DNA from: Acinetobacter oleivorans DR1
GTDB lineage: Bacteria; Pseudomonadota; Gammaproteobacteria; Pseudomonadales; Moraxellaceae
Direction of reading: 5' to 3'
Length of the DNA: 64,000 bases
NCBI RefSeq assembly: GCF_000196795.1
Contig: NC_014259.1
Location: 2,108,001-2,172,000, forward strand
Shown: piece by piece, positions 54,628-63,904 of the stretch
Layout of the letters: each line of letters opens with the position of its first letter
Position numbering within the stretch: the first letter of the stretch is position 1
The notes under the pieces: generated by a model
Databases searched by the model: none
What the model saw: the letters and a program-made list of their open reading frames with translations, nothing else
Told to the model about the DNA's origin: nothing
Program-made: the position numbers and the translations under genes

Positions 54628-55878
54628 TTAATTGACTGGTTTGCCTTCACTACTTGACCAAGATGGCATCAACGTATTTGAAGGAAGATCTTCATCAAGA
54701 AGTTTTCGTGCTGTTTCGACACCTGCAACTGGTAAACCTGTCGGGTCTAATAAACCAATTTGAACAAGCACCGATGCTTGGTCCCAGTAAATATGCTCAT
54801 GGCACAACTTTGAACCTCTGAACTGAATTACACCCAACATTGGAATCTCGACATATTTACCAGTCGGTTTTACACCCGGTAATAACCAGTCAATTTCAGC
54901 GTCGTGGGTAAAGCTCATAATGAACTCATCGACCACTTGTGTTGAGCCAACCGTACGAGAGATCGAAGTAATCTTCATATCTTTCGGGTTTTGGTGAACA
55001 AAATGATATTGATAAAAACGAGCAAGCTGGCTTTGGCCTACACCACCAGTCAAAGTTGGAATATGATTGACATAAGGTTCTGCGACCATTGTTGCCATGG
55101 TTGCTGGTACATCACGCGTATCAAACTCATGACGAATATGCTCTTCCCATAGCGCAACTAAGTCATATTTCGGCCCAATCGTTTCATGTAGTGCTGTTAC
55201 TGTACGCTCGTGGGCAAAGCGTGCTGAAGGTTTGTGATAATGATTGCTTTTAGGGCGTGCAAAGGCATGATCAACACCTTCGTAAACATAGGTCTGTACA
55301 TTTGAATATTGGTTGGCTGCATTAACAATCGCTTGTCTTGCATCTGGCGGTGTAAATTGGTCCAGTTCGGCAATATGTAAAACCAAACGACCCTTTACGT
55401 TAGCTAACTCATCTAACGCTTTTTCAATGCCTACACCGTAATAACCTACAGCACATGCCACTTCCGAAAGTCGACAACCTGCCAGATACGCAAGCTTTCC
55501 ACCCAAACAGTACCCCACAACTCCGAGGCCTGTAGAAGTGTCACATTCTGGTCGAGTCTTTAAAAAAGATAAGCTGTCCTGAATATCTTCAACCCCAAGA
55601 TTTTCATCATATTGCTGATAAAGCTCGAAAGCCTTTTGAAAATCTTCTGGTGTATAACCCAGTTCTATATTAGGTGCTACACGCCAAAATAAATCAGGAA
55701 CTAAAACGGTATAGCCTTCTTCTGCAAGAAATTCTGCTTTTTCTCGCATGGCTGCATTCACCCCAAAGATTTCCTGACAAAGCACCACACCAGGGCCTTT
55801 TCCTGTTTCTGGCGTCGCTAGATATGCACTGAACTGCTTTCCAGATGCTGTTTTAATTTGAATGGTTTGACCAGCCAT
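54628..55878 (-). CDS. iifA: IifA-type 3-hydroxyindolin-2-one ring-opening enzyme (dienelactone-hydrolase-like + NTF2-like)
   Basis: A 416-residue two-domain protein. The N-terminal domain (about 1-235) has the dienelactone-hydrolase fold with the nucleophile Cys in GVVGYCLGGKLAYLAG and His in GVDHAFARP. The C-terminal domain (about 265-400) is NTF2/SnoaL-like. In the Acinetobacter iif pathway this protein gives anthranilate from 3-hydroxyindolin-2-one without a cofactor. The ATG at 55878 has AGGAG 8 bases upstream and is chosen over an in-frame ATG 6 codons earlier. Its product feeds directly into antABC. Confidence 0.85.
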   Translation of the reverse strand: MAGQTIQIKTASGKQFSAYLATPETGKGPGVVLCQEIFGVNAAMREKAEFLAEEGYTVLVPDLFWRVAPNIELGYTPEDFQKAFELYQQYDENLGVEDIQDSLSFLKTRPECDTSTGLGVVGYCLGGKLAYLAGCRLSEVACAVGYYGVGIEKALDELANVKGRLVLHIAELDQFTPPDARQAIVNAANQYSNVQTYVYEGVDHAFARPKSNHYHKPSARFAHERTVTALHETIGPKYDLVALWEEHIRHEFDTRDVPATMATMVAEPYVNHIPTLTGGVGQSQLARFYQYHFVHQNPKDMKITSISRTVGSTQVVDEFIMSFTHDAEIDWLLPGVKPTGKYVEIPMLGVIQFRGSKLCHEHIYWDQASVLVQIGLLDPTGLPVAGVETARKLLDEDLPSNTLMPSWSSSEGKPVN

Positions 55879-55935
55879 AGTGTCAACTCCTGACATTGTT
55901 ATGGCTTTATCTTCTATCCGAAATTTTTTTTAGAC

Positions 55936-55970
55936 TGTCCAAAAGCTGCAAGCTCTATCCAATCTCTGCA
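55936..55970 (-). promoter_or_regulatory. Tandem XylS/BenR-type sites before iifA
   Basis: On the minus strand, TGCA-N6-GGATA (55956-55970) is followed by TGCA-N6-GGACA (55936-55950). Both copies carry TGCA in full. GGA-to-GGA spacing is 20 bases, one less than at antA. It ends 58 bases from the iifA start. Confidence 0.78.
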
Positions 55971-56074
55971 CAATTATCAAAATTCATCAAACTGGATAAA
56001 ACACAAAAAATAAGAAAACTAATAAATTTCATAACTTTAAATTAAAAAATTAAATTAATACTTTTTATCTAATT

Positions 56075-56110
56075 TGGAAAAAATGGATGAAGATTAGGAC
56101 TTATTGGATA
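56075..56110 (+). promoter_or_regulatory. Tandem XylS-like sites before the porin gene
   Basis: TGGA-N6-GGATG (56075-56089) and AGGA-N6-GGATA (56096-56110) at 21-base spacing, the same phase as at antA. The TGCA half is degenerate in both copies. Confidence 0.6.
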
Positions 56111-56205
56111 GTGACGATTGGCTAAAAATAGTTCAATCAAGTCATGTAATTCGTTTGATTACATAAAAAAAGCCCAGTCATTTTCTAAATTAAGGCGTTT
56201 TATTT

Positions 56206-57459
56206 ATGCATCGACCATGGCCACTTTATGGACAACAAAAAACGTTAATGCTCATCAATATTTTATGTTGTAGTGCATTTTCTACTCAGGCTTATTCAGC
56301 GGATGAAGAATGGAAATTTACATCAAAAAATGCATATATAGACAGAAACTATGACAATCCAGATGTAAAAGACACAGGTAGCTGGTCACAATCAGTTTCT
56401 CTATTTTACAACTCAACTATGCATGATACGCCGTTAGAAATTGGGGGAACCCCAATTCAAATTGGCGCAAATGCTTCAGCACAATATGCGGTTCGTTTAA
56501 GCCAAGATAAACATGTTGCAGATACGGTATTACCTTTTGATAAAGCCACGCAGTCCCAAGCACCTGATTATCTAAAATATGGCGCGACTTTAAAGTTAGG
56601 CTATAACAAGACACTACTAAGCATAGGTGAATTATGGCTGGATTTACCCGTAACCACTGTAGATGCAAGCCGACAACTTCTGACGTCTTATTGGGGAACT
56701 AATCTTAAGAGTCAGCTAAACGATAAGCTTTTTGCAGAAATTGGTCGTATTGAAAAAGTATCGCCGCGAAATGAAGAAGATTTTCATCGATTTTCTTTTA
56801 CTTCAAAAGGTGTGACTGGCTACTCCGATGGACTTAACTACATAGATCTTCGCTATCAATTTACGCCTACGTTGAAGGGTGAATATTACTTTGGGAATAT
56901 GGAGGATTTATATAACAAACATTATGTCGGCGTTGACCACCTATGGAAAAATTCTAATTTTTCAGTTAATTCAAAATTCAAATATTTCAATGCCAAAGAT
57001 AATGGAAATCTTTTTGACATCGATGCACAAAATGTAGGGTTACTAGAAACGCTTAAAGTAAAAAATCATAGCTTTGGTTTGGGTTATCAGCAAATTATTG
57101 GTGAGTCTGCTTACCCGTTACCAGATGGATTCTTACCTGAAACTTATTTTATTAACTGGAACACGACCGGTTTCTTCAAACAAGATGAAAAGTCTTATCA
57201 CTTCATCTATGGCTATGACTTTAAAGATTATGTGCCTGGTTTAAATACCACTTTCAAATATGTATATGGCGATCATTTTAAGACAGCAGATGGCTTAAAA
57301 AATAAAGAAAGTGAATCCAACGTTATCATCAATTATGCCCTTCAACAGCCACTCCTCAAAGGTTTAGCTCTTCAGTACATCTTCATCAATTACGACGTTA
57401 AGCATGGAAATGATTTCTCTGAAAATCGTTTCTTCGTCAATTACAGCAAAAAATTTTAA
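56206..57459 (+). CDS. OprD-family outer-membrane porin
   Basis: A 417-residue outer-membrane protein. The signal peptide ends at AYSA-DE (about 35). The rest is beta-strand rich, with typical porin repeats (FSVNSKFKYFNAKDNG, SFGLGYQQIIGES) and a C-terminal aromatic FFVNYSKKF. It fits the OprD/BenP type used for uptake of aromatic acids. It precedes an AAHS-type MFS transporter by 16 bases, giving a two-step import pair. Confidence 0.85.
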   Translation: MHRPWPLYGQQKTLMLINILCCSAFSTQAYSADEEWKFTSKNAYIDRNYDNPDVKDTGSWSQSVSLFYNSTMHDTPLEIGGTPIQIGANASAQYAVRLSQDKHVADTVLPFDKATQSQAPDYLKYGATLKLGYNKTLLSIGELWLDLPVTTVDASRQLLTSYWGTNLKSQLNDKLFAEIGRIEKVSPRNEEDFHRFSFTSKGVTGYSDGLNYIDLRYQFTPTLKGEYYFGNMEDLYNKHYVGVDHLWKNSNFSVNSKFKYFNAKDNGNLFDIDAQNVGLLETLKVKNHSFGLGYQQIIGESAYPLPDGFLPETYFINWNTTGFFKQDEKSYHFIYGYDFKDYVPGLNTTFKYVYGDHFKTADGLKNKESESNVIINYALQQPLLKGLALQYIFINYDVKHGNDFSENRFFVNYSKKF

Positions 57460-57475
57460 TGAATAAGGAATACGT

Positions 57476-58819
57476 ATGAAAACGATAGATGCAAACACGA
57501 TTATCAACCGTGAGAAACTGTCTCCACTACAGTGGATGGTTTTTATCCTAGGCTTTTTCGTCTTTTTCTGTGATGGTCTAGACACAGGAATTATCGGTTT
57601 TATTGCTCCTTCATTATTAGATGATTGGGGTATCACCAAGCCGCAACTTGCTCCAGTTTTAAGTGCTGCTTTAGTTGGCATGTCGATTGGTGCAATCATT
57701 TCTGGGCCTTTGTCCGATAAATTTGGACGTAAAGGCGTCATTGTCTTTACAAGCCTTTTATTTTCAATATTTACGATTTTGTGTGGCTTTGCCAATTCAA
57801 CCCAAGACTTAATGATTTATCGCTTTATTACAGGTGTTGGTTTAGGTGCAGCCATGCCAAACATCAGTACGATTGTGTCTGAGTATATGCCTGTAAAACG
57901 TAAAGCATTCCTTACAGGCCTTGCTGGCTGTGGTTTTATGTTGGGTATTTCTTGTGGGGGTGTGCTGTCAGCTTATCTATTAGAAAGTTATGGCTGGGCA
58001 AAAGTGATTATTATTGGCGGAAGTATTCCCCTAATTTTAGTAGTTGCTTTATTACTTAAATTACCAGAATCAACTCAATACTTAATTACACGTCATCAAC
58101 AAGACAAAGCTCAGCGTATTTTAGAAAATATTCAAGGTCATTCTTTTCAAGAGCCGGTAAAACTTGTTTTAACTCAAGCAGAAACTGCATCAGATGAAAA
58201 TCCAGTTAAAGTCGTTTTAGGTAAATACCTTTGGGGTTCAAGCATGCTTTGGCTCTGCTGCTTTACCAGTCTATTGGTGTTTTACCTTTTAACAAGCTGG
58301 ATGCCAACGATTTTAAAAACAGCAGGTTTTAGTACTCAACAGTTTAGTTTAATTGCAGCGATTTTCCCTTTTGGTGGTGTGATTGGTGCAACCATTATGG
58401 GATGGTACATGGATAAACTGAACCCAACTACAGTCATTAAATATTCATATCTCATCGCTTTCGGCCTATTCATTGTTGCTGGTCTGGTGAGCTCAAATAT
58501 TTTCTTGTTAGGTCTTACTATCTTCTTAATTGGTGCCTTACTGGCTGGTGCACAGTCTTCATTACTGCCACTTGCAGCAATGTTCTATCCGGCAGTGTGT
58601 CGTGCGGTTGGTGTTTCATGGATGCATGGTATTGGTCGTATCGGTGCAATTTTAGGTGCTTTCTTTGGCTCGCTCATTTTCACTTTCAACCTAAGCTTAA
58701 GCGGTATTTTCTTTATTCTCGCACTACCAACATTCATCTCATTTATTGCACTTAGCCTGAAAGTGATTTATGAGAAATCTAAAAACAAACAAGTGTTAAA
58801 GCTAGAAGAAAGTCTATAA
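57476..58819 (+). CDS. AAHS-type MFS aromatic acid transporter
   Basis: A 447-residue, twelve-span major facilitator of the aromatic acid:H+ symporter type (BenK/PcaK-like). The acidic first-span motif DGLDTGIIGFIAPSL is the hallmark, and GPLSDKFGRKGVIV is the MFS loop motif. It pairs with the porin upstream and lies in the ant/iif island. The substrate could be anthranilate or a related acid; it is not determined by the sequence. Confidence 0.88.
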   Translation: MKTIDANTIINREKLSPLQWMVFILGFFVFFCDGLDTGIIGFIAPSLLDDWGITKPQLAPVLSAALVGMSIGAIISGPLSDKFGRKGVIVFTSLLFSIFTILCGFANSTQDLMIYRFITGVGLGAAMPNISTIVSEYMPVKRKAFLTGLAGCGFMLGISCGGVLSAYLLESYGWAKVIIIGGSIPLILVVALLLKLPESTQYLITRHQQDKAQRILENIQGHSFQEPVKLVLTQAETASDENPVKVVLGKYLWGSSMLWLCCFTSLLVFYLLTSWMPTILKTAGFSTQQFSLIAAIFPFGGVIGATIMGWYMDKLNPTTVIKYSYLIAFGLFIVAGLVSSNIFLLGLTIFLIGALLAGAQSSLLPLAAMFYPAVCRAVGVSWMHGIGRIGAILGAFFGSLIFTFNLSLSGIFFILALPTFISFIALSLKVIYEKSKNKQVLKLEESL

Positions 58820-58834
58820 ATATTAATCAATAAA

Positions 58835-58872
58835 TAAAAAAACTGATTTAAGTAATTAAATCAGTTTTTTTA
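58835..58872. terminator. Bidirectional terminator
   Basis: Stem AAAAAACTGATTTA / TAAATCAGTTTTTT between the convergent transporter and AraC-family genes. Confidence 0.85.
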
Positions 58873-58889
58873 TTTGGAAAAATTAAATA

Positions 58890-59876
58890 TTAGAAAATTT
58901 TGCCTTTAGTCTCACTTGGATTTTCGCCAAATTCTTCGCGATATTCTTGAGAAAAACGACTTAAATGGTTAAAGCCCCAGTCATAAGCAAGCTTTGAAAT
59001 AGAAACTTTTCTATCTGCACCTGTGGTGCTCAGGATTTTATAAATTTGTTGGAGACGATATTTTTTTAAATACGACATTGGACTGGTGCCGTAGTACTGT
59101 TGAAATTCGTCATACAATTTTGATTTTGAAACCCCAGCCAGACGTTGCAAATCTTCTGCACAGATTTCTTCGTGCGCATGTTCAATAATAAAATTACGAA
59201 CCTTACGAATATAAGCTGGCTCATCCTGATGTGAGAGTAACTTTAAGGCTTCAGAGTAGTTATTTTCTTGAGACAACAATAACGCTTTAATTACAAAATT
59301 TTCATAGTCTTCAGATAGCATTTGCAAACCATAAAAATTGCTATATTGCGATTTTAACTGTACAAAATTTTGAATATTCTTCCACCATGCACCAATCAAT
59401 TGCTCAGAGTCTAAGTGCATTTCAGGATTAAAAATAATAGGTGTTTCAATTGGTTTATTCAGTAGATCCGCAAGAACAATCTGCATACTCCGCTCAGGAA
59501 TAACCACCTGAAATTTTCTGCAATCTTTATCGATAATCAAATCTTGCTGATCGTTATTAGAAACAATAAGGCCCCTGTTTTCATCAGATTGATAATGAGC
59601 ACCACGAATGTTGAGAGCTTGTCGACCTTGTATCGGCAAACTAATGCTATACGCTTTTAAATTTGAGATGTTAATGGCAACGTTTGCACCATAACTGATT
59701 GTACCGATCGCCATTTTTTTATTAGGCAAACGCATTCCGTCATAGTGAAAATCGAGAGTGTCTTTGTAAATTGTATCTAGACGGTGTTCCCCACAAATTG
59801 TGGACATCAAATTCTGCGCAAATTCAGCTTTGCGTGAATAATGATTGAGTTCCGTCTGTTGGCTGAGTGATATCAT
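58890..59876 (-). CDS. Second AraC/XylS-family regulator
   Basis: A 328-residue activator. The C-terminal pair of helix-turn-helix units reads AGVSKSKLYDEFQQYYGTS and KLAYDWGFNHLSRFSQEY, close to the regulator at 49871-50929 in the recognition segment (WGF-x-HL-x-RFSQEY). The N-terminal domain would bind ligand. It is convergent with the porin-transporter pair and probably controls it. Whether it competes for the same tandem sites as the first regulator is open. Confidence 0.87.
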   Translation of the reverse strand: MISLSQQTELNHYSRKAEFAQNLMSTICGEHRLDTIYKDTLDFHYDGMRLPNKKMAIGTISYGANVAINISNLKAYSISLPIQGRQALNIRGAHYQSDENRGLIVSNNDQQDLIIDKDCRKFQVVIPERSMQIVLADLLNKPIETPIIFNPEMHLDSEQLIGAWWKNIQNFVQLKSQYSNFYGLQMLSEDYENFVIKALLLSQENNYSEALKLLSHQDEPAYIRKVRNFIIEHAHEEICAEDLQRLAGVSKSKLYDEFQQYYGTSPMSYLKKYRLQQIYKILSTTGADRKVSISKLAYDWGFNHLSRFSQEYREEFGENPSETKGKIF

Positions 59877-60201
59877 ATCCTTTTCACCTAGCTAAATAAC
59901 TTATTGCTTAAAAAGCAACTTGTATGCCAATTAATATCCTTTAATTGACGAATTTTCCTGAAAAATATCTAATCAAGAAAGAGAGTAAAGATTACTTTCT
60001 CATACTCTATTAGATTTTAAAAATGGAAATAAGTTAAATACCTTTAAAGTATAATTTCATACTTTAACAAACTTATTTTATTAGATTTTTTATAAACAAA
60101 TAGAGTAGATATAAATCATTATTTTGAACAGTAGACTATCGTAAATTTTAATGAATAAAAAAACCGCCTATTTAAAATAAGCGGCTTTTAAAACACTTAA
60201 A
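59877..60201. other. Intergenic stretch with an inverted repeat
   Basis: A 325-base AT-rich gap. It has a perfect 9-bp inverted repeat TTAAAGTAT / ATACTTTAA (60044-60067) and the terminator of the hydroxybutyrate dehydrogenase gene (60156-60190). No coding frame. Confidence 0.5.
60156..60190 (-). terminator. Terminator of the gntP-hbdH operon
   Basis: Imperfect 10-bp stem CCGCCTATTT / AAATAAGCGG with one mismatch and a T run on the minus-strand exit. Confidence 0.65.
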
Positions 60202-60987
60202 TTATTGGGCGGTGTAACCACCATCCATCACGACAGCTTGACCTGTTACCCCACCTGCTTTACTACTCGCAAGGAAAATTGCGTAATCAGCGATTTCTTC
60301 AACAGAGAGTAAACGTTTTTGAGGAACCATTGCCAAAATTACATCTTCAAGTGCACTATCTAAACTTACATTACGGGTTTTAGCCAAATCTGCAATTTGC
60401 CCACGAACCAATGGCGTATCTACATAACCGGGGCATAAAGCATTTACTGTAATACCATCACGTGCACATTCCAATGCCGCAACTTTTGTTAGGCCAATCA
60501 CGCCGTGTTTCGCGCTGTTATAACCTGCCTTTCCAGCAAAACCAATCAAGCCATTAATTGAAGCCATATTAATAATACGTCCATATTTTTGAGCTTTCAT
60601 GATTGGTAAAACATGTTTAATACCAATAAATGCTCCTGTTAACATGACCTGAACTAACTTTTGAAAAACAGCCGTTGGAAACTCTTCAATAGGTGCAACA
60701 TGTTGAAAGCCAGCATTATTAATTAAGATATCAACCGTGCCAAAGGTCTTTTGAGTAAGCTCAATTGCTTGTTTATAAGCGTCTTCATCGGTTACATCAC
60801 ATGGTGCAGATAATGCTTCAAAGCCTTGCTCTTTAAGTGAATTCGCCGTTTCTTGGCACTTTTCGGCATTCATATCAGAAATGACAACTTTGGCACCTTC
60901 TTGAGCAAATTTCTTAGCAATCTCTAGACCGATACCACTTGCAGAACCTGTAATAAAAGCAATTTTACCGTCTAAAAGTTTTGTCAT
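60202..60987 (-). CDS. 3-hydroxybutyrate dehydrogenase
   Basis: A 261-residue SDR. Cofactor motif TGSASGIGLEIAKKF, catalytic MASINGLIG and YNSAKHGVIGLTKV, and the segment GYVDTPLVRGQIAD that is typical of D-3-hydroxybutyrate dehydrogenases. It oxidises D-3-hydroxybutyrate to acetoacetate with NAD+. It follows the GntP permease gene by 33 bases in the same direction, so uptake and oxidation are co-transcribed. Confidence 0.92.
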   Translation of the reverse strand: MTKLLDGKIAFITGSASGIGLEIAKKFAQEGAKVVISDMNAEKCQETANSLKEQGFEALSAPCDVTDEDAYKQAIELTQKTFGTVDILINNAGFQHVAPIEEFPTAVFQKLVQVMLTGAFIGIKHVLPIMKAQKYGRIINMASINGLIGFAGKAGYNSAKHGVIGLTKVAALECARDGITVNALCPGYVDTPLVRGQIADLAKTRNVSLDSALEDVILAMVPQKRLLSVEEIADYAIFLASSKAGGVTGQAVVMDGGYTAQ

Positions 60988-61020
60988 TTATGTACTCCTT
61001 AATACTTATAACGCGCTGAT

Positions 61021-62442
61021 TTAAACAATACTGGTTACGGTAAAGACCGTAATCACCACAAATACCGCTAATGTTTTAATTACCGTAACTGCAAAAATAT
61101 CTTTATACGACTGTTTATGGGTTAAGCCTGTAACAGCAAGTAAAGTAATGACAGCACCATTATGCGGAAGCGTATCCATACCGCCTGATGCCATCGCAAC
61201 CACACGGTGCATAACTTCTGGTGGAATACCCGCAGCTAAAATCGCGGCGTTATAGTGTTCGGCCATCGCACTTAAAGCGATACTCATACCACCAGAAGCT
61301 GAACCGGTAATACCTGCTAAAACGGTTGTAGTCACCGCCCCATTTACTAAAGGATTTGTGAAGGTACTGCTCATTGCATGACTAATCATGGCAAAGCCCG
61401 GTAATGACGCAATAATTGCACCGAAACCATACTCAGAGGCCGTATTCATTACTGCTAAAAGTGAGCCACCAATACTGGCATTAATACCCTCTTTAAAATT
61501 CGTCACTACACGTTGGTAATCAAACAAAATTGCAGTAATAATCCCGACAATCAGCGCAAGACCAACTGCCCAGATCACACCAGTTTTTGCAACATCTACA
61601 GTGTAATCAGCTAAACCGACAGTGGCAAAATCAAAGCCATTTGGATACCACTCTTTAATTGCTTTAGACAAATATTTGTTCATTACCGCAACAAGAATAA
61701 GAGGTACAAATGCTAAAAACTGACGAGCTGTACTTCCATTATTTTGCAGAGTCATTTCGGCTTCAATTTCTTGAGATGGTGTATTGTCTGCCCCAAACCC
61801 AGAGAACCCTTCTCCAGCTTTTGCAGCAGCACGGCGACGCCATTCTAAGTAGCTTAAACCCATGCATAAAACAAAAATAGCACCAATAATTCCTAAGAAA
61901 GGTGCGGCATAAATATTGGTACCAAAGAAAGTGGTTGGAATTACGTTTTGGATTTGTGGCGTACCTGGCAATGCATCCATAGTGAATGTAAATGCACCAA
62001 GCGCGATAGTTCCCGGAATTAAACGTTTTGGAATATTGGCTTGTCTAAATAGCTGGTTTGCAAAAGGATAAATGGCAAATACCGCAACAAATAAACTTAC
62101 ACCACTGTAGGTTAAAATCGCACCTAAAAGTACAACGGTTAAAATTGCCTTTTTCGCCCCAATCCATCTTACAATGGTTCTAGCGATAGACTCAGCAATT
62201 CCTGACATTTCAACGACTTTACCGAAAATTGCCCCGAGCAAAAACACAAGGAAGTAATCTTTAATAAAGTTCACCATTTTGGGCATAAAGACACCCGAAT
62301 AAAATGGTAAAACATTAGCTGGGTTAATGAGTAAAACTGCAAGTAAGGCACAAATTGGTGCCATAAGAATGACTGAAAAGCCCTTGTAAGCTGTATACAT
62401 CAACAGCCCAAGCGAAAGTAGAATTACAAATAATTCCCACAT
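61021..62442 (-). CDS. GntP-family permease, probably for 3-hydroxybutyrate
   Basis: A 473-residue permease with about 12-14 hydrophobic spans. Segments such as LGAILTYSGVSLFVAVFAIYP and GITGSASGGMSIALSA match the GntP/gluconate permease family, whose relatives in this setting import hydroxybutyrate. Context with the dehydrogenase supports that substrate. First gene of the two-gene operon. Confidence 0.85.
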   Translation of the reverse strand: MWELFVILLSLGLLMYTAYKGFSVILMAPICALLAVLLINPANVLPFYSGVFMPKMVNFIKDYFLVFLLGAIFGKVVEMSGIAESIARTIVRWIGAKKAILTVVLLGAILTYSGVSLFVAVFAIYPFANQLFRQANIPKRLIPGTIALGAFTFTMDALPGTPQIQNVIPTTFFGTNIYAAPFLGIIGAIFVLCMGLSYLEWRRRAAAKAGEGFSGFGADNTPSQEIEAEMTLQNNGSTARQFLAFVPLILVAVMNKYLSKAIKEWYPNGFDFATVGLADYTVDVAKTGVIWAVGLALIVGIITAILFDYQRVVTNFKEGINASIGGSLLAVMNTASEYGFGAIIASLPGFAMISHAMSSTFTNPLVNGAVTTTVLAGITGSASGGMSIALSAMAEHYNAAILAAGIPPEVMHRVVAMASGGMDTLPHNGAVITLLAVTGLTHKQSYKDIFAVTVIKTLAVFVVITVFTVTSIV

Positions 62443-62985
62443 ATATTCCTTCTCCCTAAAGAATAAATATTAGGTTCAATAAAATTACCAAAAGATATTT
62501 AGGTTATCCCAAACCTAAAATGATAAAAATCACAGTATCTATGAGTGGTAATAGGTAAATGAGCTTAAAAATAAAATATCACTAAAATATTTAAAAACAA
62601 TGTAATTTATTTAAATTTTAAAATAACAATAAAATACAATGGCTTATATTTCTTAAATGGTAAAAACACAACTATTTAAAAATCATTACTTTTTAATAAA
62701 ACTTATTAATTATTGAGTAAATTAAATTAATATCTCTATATTATTTAATAAAGATAATTAAATAATATATTTTTTAAATTAGTTTAATTACATCATTAAA
62801 TTAATAAATATTAAGAAGGTTAACTTCTCATTACTAAATACATTCCATCCTTTACATTAACAATTAAGCAGAAATTTTTTATACGAATAATCAGGTTTTT
62901 ATTGAATAGATTAGGGTCTAATTATGACAAAGGCGTTAAAATATAAAACTTTAATTACTGCGATCAACCTACGAGTCCAATAAAG
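62443..62985. other. AT-rich divergent intergenic region
   Basis: 543 bases, extremely AT-rich, with no open frame that has a ribosome site and no clear hairpin. It must hold the promoters of the GntP gene and the lactamase-fold gene. Confidence 0.5.
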
Positions 62986-63840
62986 ATGAAGAAAAAGATG
63001 TTGTTTATAGGAAGTATATTGTTGACTTCTTTATCTACCTCAGCTGCACCATTAAAGTTACCCGATGACTGGACTCAAAATACTCAGCCATTTCAAATTA
63101 CTGAAAATATATACTATGTAGGTACTCATGGTCTTGCAGCTTATTTGTTAGCTTCTGGTCACCAAGCCCTATTGATAGATACGGGCCTTCCAGAAAATAC
63201 AGAGAAAATAGAGCAGAACATTAAACAATTAGGTTTTAAGCTATCAGATGTAAAAATTATGGTTACGAGCCATGCTCATTGGGACCATGTAGGTGCACTT
63301 GCACGCATTAAACAAGATACTGGTGCTAAATTAATTGCAATGCAGCAGGATGTTAAGGCTTTAGAAATAGGAAAACCTATAGGTGAAAACACCTTCCAAA
63401 CTATTCCTTTTACTCCAGTTAAAGTTGATAAAGTCATTCACGATGGAGAAGTAGTTAAACTAGGAAAATTAAAACTTAAAGCTACTCTTACCCCGGGCCA
63501 TACTCCGGGTTGTACAACTTGGTCAACTGAAATTAAATCTAACGGTAAGAACCTAACTGTTGTTTTCCCTTGCAGTCTCTCTGTAGCTGGCAATGTTTTA
63601 CAAAATAATCATCAGTATCCAAATATTGTTGCAGATTATCGTAAGAGTTTTGAGCGTTTGAAAAATATGAAGGCAGATATTGTGCTTATTAGCCATCCAG
63701 AAGTTGCAGATGTCTTGGGCAATAAGGCGCGTAAAGATGCTGGACAAACCAATGCATTTATTCAACCAGAAAAACTTTCTAGTATTGTAAAAGATGCGGA
63801 AATGGCGTTTGAAAAATCACTAGTTAGTAGTCATCCATAA
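62986..63840 (+). CDS. Subclass B3-type metallo-beta-lactamase-fold hydrolase
   Basis: A 284-residue exported protein with a signal peptide ending at STSAAP. All zinc ligands expected of subclass B3 are present: HAHWDH (about 96-101), GHTPG (about 172) and the late His in LISHPE (about 235). The block PCSLSVAGN and the spacing YPNIVADYRKSFERLK resemble L1-type enzymes. Whether it hydrolyses beta-lactams or another amide cannot be told from sequence. It has its own promoter and is followed by a terminator. Confidence 0.8.
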   Translation: MKKKMLFIGSILLTSLSTSAAPLKLPDDWTQNTQPFQITENIYYVGTHGLAAYLLASGHQALLIDTGLPENTEKIEQNIKQLGFKLSDVKIMVTSHAHWDHVGALARIKQDTGAKLIAMQQDVKALEIGKPIGENTFQTIPFTPVKVDKVIHDGEVVKLGKLKLKATLTPGHTPGCTTWSTEIKSNGKNLTVVFPCSLSVAGNVLQNNHQYPNIVADYRKSFERLKNMKADIVLISHPEVADVLGNKARKDAGQTNAFIQPEKLSSIVKDAEMAFEKSLVSSHP

Positions 63841-63876
63841 ACATTAAGTTGTCATATTTATATTTGATAAAAATTT

Positions 63877-63904
63877 AAAAGCCCTGATCATGCTGGGCTT
63901 TTTT
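63877..63904 (+). terminator. Terminator after the lactamase-fold gene
   Basis: Stem AAAAGCCC / GGGCTTTT with a 10-base loop followed by T residues. Confidence 0.8.

Larger units (their letters stand above)
55879..56205. other. Divergent promoter region of iifA and the porin gene
   Basis: A 327-base AT-rich gap with no coding frame. It carries one tandem XylS-like site for each direction (55936-55970 and 56075-56110). Confidence 0.65.
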
